From: WTJH01 sp049889695
Lineage (GTDB): Bacteria; Bacteroidota; Bacteroidia; Flavobacteriales; Flavobacteriaceae
Direction: 5' to 3'
Assembly: GCA_049889695.1 (NCBI GenBank)
Contig: JBMHCX010000018.1
Span: forward strand, 62,001 to 126,000
DNA: 64,000 nt
In this document: in pieces, positions 52,426-60,441 of the stretch
Numbering within the stretch: the first letter of the stretch is position 1
How the letters are laid out: every line of letters starts with the position of its first letter
Position numbers and translations under genes: made by a program
Notes under the pieces: model-generated
Told to the model about the DNA's origin: nothing
Databases searched by the model: none
What the model saw: the letters and a program-made list of their open reading frames with translations, nothing else

Positions 52426-52976
52426 TGATCTTTAGAAAATAAATAGATTTGGTCATTTCCACTTTCAGCCGCCCATTCGACACGTACTTTATCGCCTTGA
52501 AGAGCATCGATTTGTGCTCCTTTGTAATCAGGTTGTATGGGCAGATGTCTACTGAATCGACGATCGATGAGCACCATTAGCTCAACGGCATTTGGCCGTC
52601 CGTAGGTATCTATAGCGGTCAAGGCAGCGCGTATACTTCGCCCTGTGTAGAGAACATCATCTATAAGCACTACATTTTTTCCCTCAATAGGGACCTCCAT
52701 TCGACTGGTATTGGCTAAAAGCGTTTTGTCTTGCTGACGGAAGTCGTCTCTAAAAAAGGTGGTGTCCAAAATACCGTATTCAATGTTCTGAACCTCGTAT
52801 TCTGCCTGCAATAAGTCGATGATACGCTCAGCAAAAAACACTCCTCGCGGCTGAAGTCCGATGAGAACAGTCTGATGAAAATCACCGTGATTCTCAATCA
52901 GTTGGCAGGCCAAACGATGTAGGATCAGATCAATTTTTGCTTGGTCCAATAAAAGTTTATGTTCTTGCGACTGCAT
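52422..52976 (-). CDS. pyrR: PyrR bifunctional uracil phosphoribosyltransferase / pyr regulator
   Basis: 184 aa type I phosphoribosyltransferase. The PRPP loop is NVVLIDDVLYTGRSIRAAL, preceded by VLIGLQPRGVFFAERI. Firmicute PyrR binds UMP and pyr mRNA to promote attenuation; in Bacteroidota RNA binding has not, to my knowledge, been shown. It is the first gene of an operon of eight (pyrR to ppx). Its ATG stands only 22-30 bp after the rpsA terminator T-run, leaving little room for a promoter. Confidence 0.95.
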   Translation of the reverse strand: MQSQEHKLLLDQAKIDLILHRLACQLIENHGDFHQTVLIGLQPRGVFFAERIIDLLQAEYEVQNIEYGILDTTFFRDDFRQQDKTLLANTSRMEVPIEGKNVVLIDDVLYTGRSIRAALTAIDTYGRPNAVELMVLIDRRFSRHLPIQPDYKGAQIDALQGDKVRVEWAAESGNDQIYLFSKDQ

Positions 52977-52999
52977 GCTTAAAAGTAAGTGATTTCCAT

Positions 53000-53027
53000 A
53001 AAAAAACCCTCCTGTTTAGGAGGGTCT
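53000..53027 (-). terminator. Intrinsic terminator of rpsA
   Basis: Minus strand: ACCCTCCT-AAAC-AGGAGGGT hairpin followed by T8. It lies between the rpsA stop and the pyrR start. Confidence 0.92.
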
Positions 53028-53048
53028 TTTCAACAGTTTATTCTCGTC

Positions 53049-54854
53049 TTATTCTTTGTCCATCTGTTGTTTTAGATTTGCCAAAGCATCTAAATCACCA
53101 AGGGTTGTTTTCTCAGCATTACTCGCCGCTACTCTTTTGGCAGCTTGCTTCATGTTCCGTGCTTCGTTCTGACGGAAGATCGCTGTATGAGAGGCAACAA
53201 CTCGCTTGAATTCTTTGTTGAATTCAATGATTTTGAATTCTACCTCTTCTCCTTTGGCTACTTTAGAACCGTCCTCTTTTTCCATATGACGAGATGGAAC
53301 GAAAGCCACGATAACGTCGTTAAAGGCAATGGTTGCACCCTTATCAACTATTTCTGTAAGTTGAGCAGTGTGAACAGTTCCTTCAGCGAATTCAGCTTCG
53401 TATTTATCCCATGGGTTTTCTTGCGTTTGCTTGTGACCTAAGCTTAGCTTACGGCCTTCAACATCAAGTTCGAGTACGACGACCTCTAGCTGATCTCCTA
53501 AATTGATGAATTCAGAAGGATGCTTGATTTTCTTCGTCCAGGAAAGGTCTGAGATATATACAAGTCCGTCGATTCCTTCATCTAGTTCGATGAATACACC
53601 GAAATTGGTAAAGTTGCGAACAATACCTGTGTGCTTAGACCCTACAGGGAACTTCGTTGTGATATCTGTCCATGGATCTTGCGATAGTTGCTTGATTCCA
53701 AGAGACATTTTACGTGCCTCACGGTCGATAGAAAGTACAACTGTTTCTACCTCGTCCCCGACTTTTACGAAATCCTGTGCTGAACGCAAGTGCGTAGACC
53801 AAGACATCTCTGAAACGTGAACTAGTCCTTCTACTCCATCCTGAATTTCAACAAAAGCACCGTAATCTGCGATAACAGCAACTTTCCCTTTAAGCTTAGA
53901 CCCTTCTTGAATCTCATCGCTTAAGTTATCCCATGGATGTCCGCTAAGCTGCTTTAATCCAAGCTGAATTCTAGATTTATTATCGTCGAAATCTAATATT
54001 ACAACGTTGAGTTTTTGGTCGAGCTCAAGAATTTCACTTGGATGGTTGATTCGGCTCCAAGAGAGATCAGTGATGTGGATTAATCCGTCTACACCTCCAA
54101 GGTCAACAAAGACACCGTAGGAAGTGATGTTTTTAACCACACCTTCCAATACTTGACCTTTTTCTAGTTGGCCGATGATTTCTTTCTTCTGCTCTTCAAT
54201 ATCGGCTTCGATAAGAGCTTTGTGAGAAACAACAATGTTTTTGAATTCATGGTTGATTTTCACCACTTTGAATTCCATTGTTTTGTTAACGTACTGATCG
54301 TAGTCGCGGATGGGCTTAACATCGATTTGTGATCCGGGTAAGAAGGCTTCGATACCGAATACATCTACAATCATCCCTCCTTTGGTACGACATTTCACGA
54401 ATCCATTAACGATTTCACCATTATCGTGTGCATTGTTAACGCGATCCCACGCTTTGATTACACGAGCTTTACGGTGAGAAAGTACAAGTTGTCCAGTACG
54501 ATCTTCACGTGTGTCGACTATAACTTCAACTTTGTCTCCAACTTTCAAGTCTGGGTTGTAACGAAATTCATTCAGTGAAATAACACCTTCTGACTTGGCG
54601 TTGATGTCGATAATCGCATCTCGGTCGGTCATGTGAACAACCAATCCTTCAACCACATCGTCATCTGCAGTATCAACAAAGTTTTCTTTTACTAAAGTTT
54701 CGAATTCAGCCAATTGCTTGTCTTCGATTGGGTCGATTCCCTCTTCGTAGAGTTCCCAATTAAAGTTTTCTAAAAAATCTGCTGAGTTAGTTTCTGGGGC
54801 AGCGGCCTGAGCAGCTTTTTGCTCTTCCGCAGGGTTTTGTGTTTCTTCAGCCAT
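53049..54854 (-). CDS. rpsA: 30S ribosomal protein S1
   Basis: 601 aa with six S1 (OB-fold) repeats at about 65-130, 150-215, 235-300, 320-388, 405-473 and 490-555; typical strands are ITSYGVFVDLGGVDGLIHITD and FGVFIELDEGIDGLVYISD. An N-terminal acidic tail (EETQNPAEEQKAAQ) precedes them. S1 binds mRNA at the small subunit and helps unfold and dock it; with Shine-Dalgarno use being low in Bacteroidota, it should matter greatly. ATG 54854 is the expected start; an in-frame codon at 54893 falls in the leader. Its start codon lies in a small CAGC-TATG-GCTG hairpin. It follows cmk, as in many bacteria, but has its own promoter and a structured leader. Confidence 0.97.
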   Translation of the reverse strand: MAEETQNPAEEQKAAQAAAPETNSADFLENFNWELYEEGIDPIEDKQLAEFETLVKENFVDTADDDVVEGLVVHMTDRDAIIDINAKSEGVISLNEFRYNPDLKVGDKVEVIVDTREDRTGQLVLSHRKARVIKAWDRVNNAHDNGEIVNGFVKCRTKGGMIVDVFGIEAFLPGSQIDVKPIRDYDQYVNKTMEFKVVKINHEFKNIVVSHKALIEADIEEQKKEIIGQLEKGQVLEGVVKNITSYGVFVDLGGVDGLIHITDLSWSRINHPSEILELDQKLNVVILDFDDNKSRIQLGLKQLSGHPWDNLSDEIQEGSKLKGKVAVIADYGAFVEIQDGVEGLVHVSEMSWSTHLRSAQDFVKVGDEVETVVLSIDREARKMSLGIKQLSQDPWTDITTKFPVGSKHTGIVRNFTNFGVFIELDEGIDGLVYISDLSWTKKIKHPSEFINLGDQLEVVVLELDVEGRKLSLGHKQTQENPWDKYEAEFAEGTVHTAQLTEIVDKGATIAFNDVIVAFVPSRHMEKEDGSKVAKGEEVEFKIIEFNKEFKRVVASHTAIFRQNEARNMKQAAKRVAASNAEKTTLGDLDALANLKQQMDKE

Positions 54855-54962
54855 AGCTGATCTACATTTGTATTCTAGGTTTACGGAGAACAAGGAGGTG
54901 CATAATTCCTAGAAGTGATTAAAATTTGATCTTTGTCCGTTGATGTTCTCTTACCTCAACGG
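54855..54962 (-). promoter_or_regulatory. Structured 5' leader of rpsA with an anti-Shine-Dalgarno mimic
   Basis: About 107 nt. Hairpin 1: CCGTTGA (54962-54956) pairs with TCAACGG (54943-54937) around a 12-nt loop. Hairpin 2: TTCTAGG (54914-54908) pairs with CCTAGAA (54879-54873) around a 28-nt loop. Loop 1 holds GAGAACA (54950-54944), the perfect complement of TGTTCTC (54892-54886) in loop 2. Loop 2 also holds CACCTCCTT (54900-54892), identical to the 16S rRNA 3' tail. Read on the minus strand. All pairings are by eye; no covariation evidence. Confidence 0.55.
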
Positions 54963-54966
54963 GCGG

Positions 54967-54997
54967 CAAATTTAAGACTAATCCCTTGAAATACAAA
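54967..54997 (-). promoter_or_regulatory. Promoter of rpsA
   Basis: Minus strand: TTTG (54997-54994), 19-bp spacer, TAAATTTG (54974-54967). It lies in the gap between cmk and the leader, so rpsA can be read without lon-cmk. The start of transcription should fall near 54964-54960, right at hairpin 1. Confidence 0.75.
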
Positions 54998-55008
54998 GGA
55001 ATCTCGGT

Positions 55009-55704
55009 TTAATTCAAGTGATTGTCTATGATTTTACAAAGCTGATCAAAAATTTCACTTACGCTATGGTCAGAAACATCGATTAAATGAGCGTCGTCTC
55101 CTTGTTTTAGTGGGGCGTGCTCGCGAGTACTGTCCGAATGATCGCGATGATTGACATTCGCTAACACTTCCTCAAATGTTAGCTGCGGCTGCTTTGGGAG
55201 TAGTTCCTCCAATCGACGTTGAGCTCTAATTTCGGGGCGAGCCGTAAAAAAGAATTTTAGGGTTGCTTCTGGAAATACTACTGTACCAATGTCTCGTCCA
55301 TCCATAACCACCGACTCTATTGCTCCAAGGGCTTGCTGCTGTTTAACTAGAAAAGACCGTACGGACGGAATTTTGGCTACCTCGCTCACCCAATGGCTAA
55401 CTTCCATACTTCTAATTTGGTCGGAGAGGACCTGACCATTCAGATAGATATCTGCGATGCCCTGATCTGTCGTTTTAAATGTTAAACGAATATCCGCTAA
55501 ACCTTCAATTAGCTTTTCTTCCGCAAGGCTATTGTCGGCGATCCATCGCTTTGAAATGGCGTACCAAGTGATTGCTCGATACATAGCACCAGTATCGATA
55601 TAGGTCAAAGAATAATGAGCCGCTATTTTTTTTGCCTGCGTACTTTTACCAGTCGCAGCAAAACCGTCGATGGCAATTACTATGGGTTGTGTTTGCTTTT
55701 CCAT
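55009..55704 (-). CDS. cmk: Cytidylate kinase
   Basis: 231 aa. P-loop IDGFAATGKSTQAKKIA (residues 12-28) with Tyr/Asp/Gly NMP region YIDTGAMYRAITW, MDGRDIGTVVFPEATLKFF and the LID segment RDHSDSTREHAPL. It phosphorylates CMP and dCMP. It overlaps lon by one base (TGATG), so lon-cmk is one transcript, and it precedes rpsA. Confidence 0.96.
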   Translation of the reverse strand: MEKQTQPIVIAIDGFAATGKSTQAKKIAAHYSLTYIDTGAMYRAITWYAISKRWIADNSLAEEKLIEGLADIRLTFKTTDQGIADIYLNGQVLSDQIRSMEVSHWVSEVAKIPSVRSFLVKQQQALGAIESVVMDGRDIGTVVFPEATLKFFFTARPEIRAQRRLEELLPKQPQLTFEEVLANVNHRDHSDSTREHAPLKQGDDAHLIDVSDHSVSEIFDQLCKIIDNHLN

Positions 55705-58160
55705 CAGGCCTCTAGCTTTTTTGCAAAACGCGCCGATTGATCTGTGATGGCATGATCAATGACTTCATGCATCTCTGTAACATAATGGAAAGTAAGCCCC
55801 TTCAGATATTTCTCATTGATTTCGATTATGTCTTTTTTGTTCTCTTTGGACAGGATAATTTCTTTGATTTTCGCTCTTTTGGCGGCCAGTATTTTTTCCT
55901 TAATCCCACCAACTGGGAGAACTTTTCCTCGGAGGGTGATTTCCCCAGTCATGGCTAATTTTTGTTTCACCCGCTTTTGGGTGAACAATGAAATTAATGA
56001 AGTAAGCATTGTAATACCGGCACTTGGGCCGTCTTTGGGAGTTGCACCTTCAGGAACATGAATATGTACATTGAATTTGTCGAAAGGGAATTTTTCCAAA
56101 CCAAATCGAGCTGCATTTGCCTTGATATACTCCAGCGCAATCGTTGCCGATTCTTTCATGATTTTACCCAAATTTCCAGTGATGGTCATGCTTCCCTTCC
56201 CAGGAGATATGGCCGATTCAATAAAAAGAATATCTCCCCCGACCGACGTCCAAGCCAAGCCTGTTACAACTCCAGCAACCTGGTTGTTTTCGTACTGATC
56301 CTTAAAGACTTTTTGTGCCCCAAGGATTTCAGCTAGGTCTTCTTTGGTGGGAGAAGGAATGGGATTTTCTTCCATGGCGATATTTTTGGCCGCAAAACGA
56401 ACCATTTTCGCAATTTGCTTTTCTAAGCCGCGAACCCCAGACTCACGCGTGTAGCCTTCCACAATAGCTTCGTTGACCGTCTTACTTATAGACAGATCCT
56501 TTTTGGTTAACCCATGTTCCTCCAGCTGCTTGGGCAGCAAGTATTTTTGAGCAATCGCAATTTTCTCTTCGACTGTATAGCCGTTTACTGAAATGATTTC
56601 CATACGATCTCGAAGGGCAGGATGCAGGGGAGCTAAACTATTCGCTGTAGCGATAAACATCACTTTTGAAAGGTCGTAGCCCAATTCCAAAAAGTTATCG
56701 TAGAAACTGCTATTCTGCTCTGGATCGAGCACTTCGAGTAAAGCGGCAGCAGGATCGCCCTGCACTCCAGAAGCCATTTTGTCGATTTCATCCAAGACAA
56801 AAACCGGATTGGAAGTTCCTGCTTTTTTAAGACTCTGGATGATTCGTCCGGGCAGAGCGCCTATGTAGGTTTTTCGATGTCCACGGATTTCAGCTTCATC
56901 TCGCATTCCCCCTAAAGATATCCGTACGTATTTACGGCCTAGCGCTTCTGCGATAGATCTTCCCAAGGAGGTCTTCCCTACCCCCGGAGGTCCATATAAG
57001 CAAAGAATAGGAGATTTCATGTCATTACGCAACTTGAGCACCGCCAAGTATTCAATAATTCTTTTCTTAACCTCCTCTAAACCGTAATGATCTCGATCCA
57101 AGACTTTTTGCGCTTCCTTCAGATCGAAACGATCCTCCGAAAACTCATCCCATGGAAGCTCCAAGAACAAATCTAGGTAATTGCGCTGTACGCTGTATTC
57201 CGCCACCTGAGGATTCATTCGCTGCAGTTTCAGCAATTCTTTTTCAAAGTGCTGACCAACCTCATTCGCCCATTTTTTGGTTTTCGCTTTTTGACGCATT
57301 TCCTCGACTTCTGCCTCATAGGAAATCCCCCCCAGCTCTTCTTGAATGGTTTTCATTTGCTGATGGAGGTAGTATTCTCTTTGTTGAGAATCCAGTTCAT
57401 TTCTGACCCGGCTCTGAATATCGTTTTTCAGCGCGAGCTTCTGATATTCCACATCCATATATTTGAGGCAATTCAGCGCTCTTTCTTGCAGTGAAATAGT
57501 CCCTAAAATTTCTTGCTTTTCAGCTGAGGTCAAATTCATATTAGAGGATACAAAGTTGATCAGAAAAATAGGGCTCTGAATATTTTTGATGGCAAATGCT
57601 GCCTCCGTTGGAATATTGGGGTTTTCATCGATAATTTTTAATGCTAATTCTTTAATGGAATCGACAGTAGCACTAAACTCTGAATCTTGTTCAGCAGGAC
57701 GTTGTTCCTCTATCGACCGGATCGTCGCTTTTAGATAAGGTTGCTCTTGAACATACTGATCTACCTCAAAACGCTTTTTGCCTTGAATGATGACCGTCGT
57801 ATTGCCGTCGGGCATTTTAAGCACGCGCAGAATCTGTGCGACTGTCCCCAAGGTATAAAGGTCTTTAGGACCTGGATTTTCTTCCTTAACATCTTTCTGA
57901 GCAACTACCCCAATGACTTTCTCTCCGTTATTGGCATCTTTTATCAGTTGAATGGACTTATCTCGCCCGGCAGTAATCGGAATCACTACTCCGGGAAATA
58001 AGACTGTATTTTTAAGGGGAAGGATGGGCACTTCATTGGGTAAGGATTCATTTTGAAGGGCTTCCTCGTCTTCTGAGGTTAATAAAGGAATTAATTCTGC
58101 TTCATTTTCCAATTCTTGCAATGACAAATTGTCTAAATTTTTAAATTGAAAGTTTCCCAT
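55704..58160 (-). CDS. lon: ATP-dependent Lon protease
   Basis: 818 aa from the Met at 58160 (MGNFQFKNLDN). The LAN substrate domain spans about 45-250, the AAA+ domain has Walker A GPPGVGKTSLGRSIAE and Walker B VFVLDEIDKM, and the protease domain has catalytic Ser in KDGPSAGITM and Lys in VGGIKEKILAAKRA. It degrades unfolded and regulatory proteins in the cytosol. Upstream lies a perfect 7-bp inverted repeat that may regulate it. It is co-transcribed with cmk and divergent from the ECF sigma gene. Confidence 0.97.
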   Translation of the reverse strand: MGNFQFKNLDNLSLQELENEAELIPLLTSEDEEALQNESLPNEVPILPLKNTVLFPGVVIPITAGRDKSIQLIKDANNGEKVIGVVAQKDVKEENPGPKDLYTLGTVAQILRVLKMPDGNTTVIIQGKKRFEVDQYVQEQPYLKATIRSIEEQRPAEQDSEFSATVDSIKELALKIIDENPNIPTEAAFAIKNIQSPIFLINFVSSNMNLTSAEKQEILGTISLQERALNCLKYMDVEYQKLALKNDIQSRVRNELDSQQREYYLHQQMKTIQEELGGISYEAEVEEMRQKAKTKKWANEVGQHFEKELLKLQRMNPQVAEYSVQRNYLDLFLELPWDEFSEDRFDLKEAQKVLDRDHYGLEEVKKRIIEYLAVLKLRNDMKSPILCLYGPPGVGKTSLGRSIAEALGRKYVRISLGGMRDEAEIRGHRKTYIGALPGRIIQSLKKAGTSNPVFVLDEIDKMASGVQGDPAAALLEVLDPEQNSSFYDNFLELGYDLSKVMFIATANSLAPLHPALRDRMEIISVNGYTVEEKIAIAQKYLLPKQLEEHGLTKKDLSISKTVNEAIVEGYTRESGVRGLEKQIAKMVRFAAKNIAMEENPIPSPTKEDLAEILGAQKVFKDQYENNQVAGVVTGLAWTSVGGDILFIESAISPGKGSMTITGNLGKIMKESATIALEYIKANAARFGLEKFPFDKFNVHIHVPEGATPKDGPSAGITMLTSLISLFTQKRVKQKLAMTGEITLRGKVLPVGGIKEKILAAKRAKIKEIILSKENKKDIIEINEKYLKGLTFHYVTEMHEVIDHAITDQSARFAKKLEA

Positions 58161-58178
58161 AAACATATATGCGTCAAG

Positions 58179-58203
58179 GTGTCAGTTAATATATCCCTGA
58201 CAC
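58179..58203. repeat. Inverted repeat upstream of lon
   Basis: GTGTCAG (58179-58185), 11 bp, CTGACAC (58197-58203): a perfect dyad 19 bp before the lon ATG. It could be an operator or a leader hairpin. It is not CIRCE. Confidence 0.6.
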
Positions 58204-58312
58204 TATAATTTTGTTAATTTTTGATCCGTATAATTAATAGACCCAAGAGTTGTGCCAAAAATTTGGTAACATTCAAAGCATTTATCCCTCTTTAATGTAA
58301 AAGGACACTTAT

Positions 58313-58858
58313 TTGAGTTCTAATAAACCGAACATATCAACTAAACTATTGGTGCAGAGATCATTGAAAAAGGACGATCGGGCCCAAATGGAATTATATA
58401 AAATGTATGCTAATATGGCGTATAGAACTGCATATCAAGTCCTGCAAGATGCTCCAATGGCAGAAGATATTATGCAAGAAAGTTTTCTGGTGGCGTTCGA
58501 TAAACTTCATCAACTAAAAAACGAGGAGGGTTTTGGCGCATGGCTGAAACAAATCGTATATCGCAAGAGTATCGATCAGATTCGGGCCGATAAAAAGATG
58601 AAATTGGCCCCCTTAGATGAGCGGGAAAATGAGGTTGCAATGGCGCCCATAGAGGATACAGAAATAGTGGAAGAGCGCCTTGCGACTCTTCAAAAGGCAT
58701 TGAGTCAGCTCCGACCAGAAGCACAACAACTGCTCCGTTTGTTCTATTACCAGCAATTGCCTCATGAAGAAATAGCAGTAGCATTAAATATCAGTCCTGG
58801 AGCTTGTCGGACACGACTGGCACGTGCTAAAGCAGAATTAAAAAACAAAATGACATGA
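58313..58858 (+). CDS. ECF-type RNA polymerase sigma factor
   Basis: 181 aa. Region 2 is visible as YRTAYQVLQDAPMAEDIMQESFLVAFDKLHQL, quoted here as AYQVLQDAPMAEDIMQESF and the following VAFDKLHQL; region 4 is RPEAQQLLRLFYYQQLPHEEI with the helix-turn-helix ISPGACRTRLARAK. It likely directs polymerase to envelope-stress promoters. The start is TTG at 58313 (MSSNKPNIS); the next ATG in frame (58390 area) would cut region 2. Its end overlaps the anti-sigma gene by four bases. Confidence 0.9.
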   Translation: MSSNKPNISTKLLVQRSLKKDDRAQMELYKMYANMAYRTAYQVLQDAPMAEDIMQESFLVAFDKLHQLKNEEGFGAWLKQIVYRKSIDQIRADKKMKLAPLDERENEVAMAPIEDTEIVEERLATLQKALSQLRPEAQQLLRLFYYQQLPHEEIAVALNISPGACRTRLARAKAELKNKMT

Positions 58859-59358
58859 ATCATATGAATGACGAAGAACTTCAAAAGCTATTTGAAGCCA
58901 TGGAACCTCCCCAAGGACATACCGAACGCTTCCGCAAAAAACTCCTTTTGCAAGAGCGTAGAAAAATGAATCGCGTCCGATGGATTGTATCTGTTGCAGC
59001 TCTTTGGATTGTGGGCATGATAAGTATCCCCTTTTGGAATGCACCTCTCCCCCATCTACAAAGCAAGGATATCGAAAATTCCAACTATTACATCCAACAA
59101 ATTCAATTGGAAAAAACAGAATTATTGGATCAGTATGGAAAACAACAGCCTTTAGCGATAGATCGGTTACTACAACAACTTGAAAAACTAAAGGATCGGG
59201 AAGAACGCTTAAGAGAAGAGTTATACACCTATGAAAACTACGAAACTCTACTCCCAGCCCTGATGGAGAATCTTCGCACTCAACTCGAAATACTAGAAGA
59301 CCTTAAAAATGATTTACGACCAAAAAATCAAGACAGTTATGAAAACAGCATTTTCTAA
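58855..59358 (+). CDS. Putative transmembrane anti-sigma factor
   Basis: 167 aa. A short cytoplasmic N-terminus (ELQKLFEAMEPPQGHTERFRKKL), one membrane helix (about 44-60, WIVSVAALWIVGMISI), then a periplasmic coiled coil rich in Glu/Leu/Gln. No zinc-binding HxxxCxxC motif is present. The anti-sigma role is inferred from position after the ECF sigma gene (ATGA overlap) and topology. It overlaps the following secreted-protein gene by 20 bp. Confidence 0.72.
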   Translation: MNHMNDEELQKLFEAMEPPQGHTERFRKKLLLQERRKMNRVRWIVSVAALWIVGMISIPFWNAPLPHLQSKDIENSNYYIQQIQLEKTELLDQYGKQQPLAIDRLLQQLEKLKDREERLREELYTYENYETLLPALMENLRTQLEILEDLKNDLRPKNQDSYENSIF

Positions 59359-60436
59359 AGTAAGCTTACTATTGGTGGTAAGTTTTGTCGTCTTTAGCCT
59401 TCAAAACGCTTGGGCGAGCGAAAAAATTAGCCGCAAAGTCCAAAAAAACTTCCCTATCCGTTCGAACGGCCAATTACACATCAATAACCAATTCGGTAAT
59501 GTTCATGTTAGCGCCTGGGATAAAAAAGAGGTAGGTATGGAGATTACTATCACGGTTGAAGGAAAAAGTAAGGAGGCGATGGAGAAAAGATTAGACAACA
59601 TTAATCTAATTTTCGAAAGCCAACCCGATCGTGTTAGTGTCGTCACCGAAATCGAAAAAATGAACAACTCATGGATCCCCTTTAAGTTCAAATATAATGA
59701 TCTCCTAAAATTTAGAATCGACTATCGGATTAATGTTCCCCCGTCGGTCTATCTAGACCTCAGCAATAAATTCGGGAATATTGAAGTGGATAAAACCCAC
59801 GTGGCTTCCAAAATCCGTTGTGGATTTGGTCAAATAGACCTGGGAGAATTCCACGGAGAAGGTCATGATATCTCTCTTGAATTTTGTAAAAATTCTACCA
59901 TCGATTATTTTGAGAATGGAAAAATCCGGGCGGAATATTCAAATCTGGAGCTTAAAGAAGCTAAAAAACTACAATGGCGATCGGACTTTTCTAAGGTCAG
60001 TATTCAACATGTAGATGAGTTGGACTATGGGCTGGACTATGGGCGTATGACGGTCGAAGATATTCATACTGTAGAGGGCAGCAGCGATTTTGCTACCATC
60101 CGACTGGGCAGTATTCACAAGGCAGCCGAACTGAAGGCCGATTTTGGATCCATCCGTATTAAACAACTTGCCCAGACCATGACAAACTGCCGATTGGAAA
60201 CCGATTTTACAAGAGTCCAAATTGGAATAGCTCCGGACAGTAACTTTTCATTTACGATCGATTTAGAATCCTCTGGTTTCACGACCGATCTGGCGTTACA
60301 GTATCAACAAAAAATCATAGACGCTAATGAAAAATATTACAGTGGTAGCTATGGAAATCCCACAGAACAAATACTATCAATTCAGGCTGAACACGGAAAT
60401 GTAAAGCTTTTATCTGCCAACAACACTTCAAAATAA
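59339..60436 (+). CDS. Secreted DUF4097/GIN-like beta-helix protein
   Basis: 365 aa from ATG 59339. Signal peptide (about 1-27, ending NAWAS), then a repetitive beta-solenoid-like region with NQFGNVHVSAWDKKEVGMEI, NKFGNIEVDKTH and related units. The 'FGN-x-x-V' pattern repeats about every 80 residues and fits DUF4097/adhesin-type proteins. Probably surface or periplasmic. Its role is unknown; being downstream of a sigma/anti-sigma pair, it may be a sensor or target of the pathway. Confidence 0.8.
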   Translation: MKTAFSKVSLLLVVSFVVFSLQNAWASEKISRKVQKNFPIRSNGQLHINNQFGNVHVSAWDKKEVGMEITITVEGKSKEAMEKRLDNINLIFESQPDRVSVVTEIEKMNNSWIPFKFKYNDLLKFRIDYRINVPPSVYLDLSNKFGNIEVDKTHVASKIRCGFGQIDLGEFHGEGHDISLEFCKNSTIDYFENGKIRAEYSNLELKEAKKLQWRSDFSKVSIQHVDELDYGLDYGRMTVEDIHTVEGSSDFATIRLGSIHKAAELKADFGSIRIKQLAQTMTNCRLETDFTRVQIGIAPDSNFSFTIDLESSGFTTDLALQYQQKIIDANEKYYSGSYGNPTEQILSIQAEHGNVKLLSANNTSK

Positions 60437-60441
60437 GACCG

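Noticed and set aside
54892..54900. AAGGAGGTG on the plus strand as a strong Shine-Dalgarno site
   Set aside because: The next plus-strand codons give GTG CAT AAT TCC TAG, no gene follows, and the region is the rpsA leader read from the minus strand.
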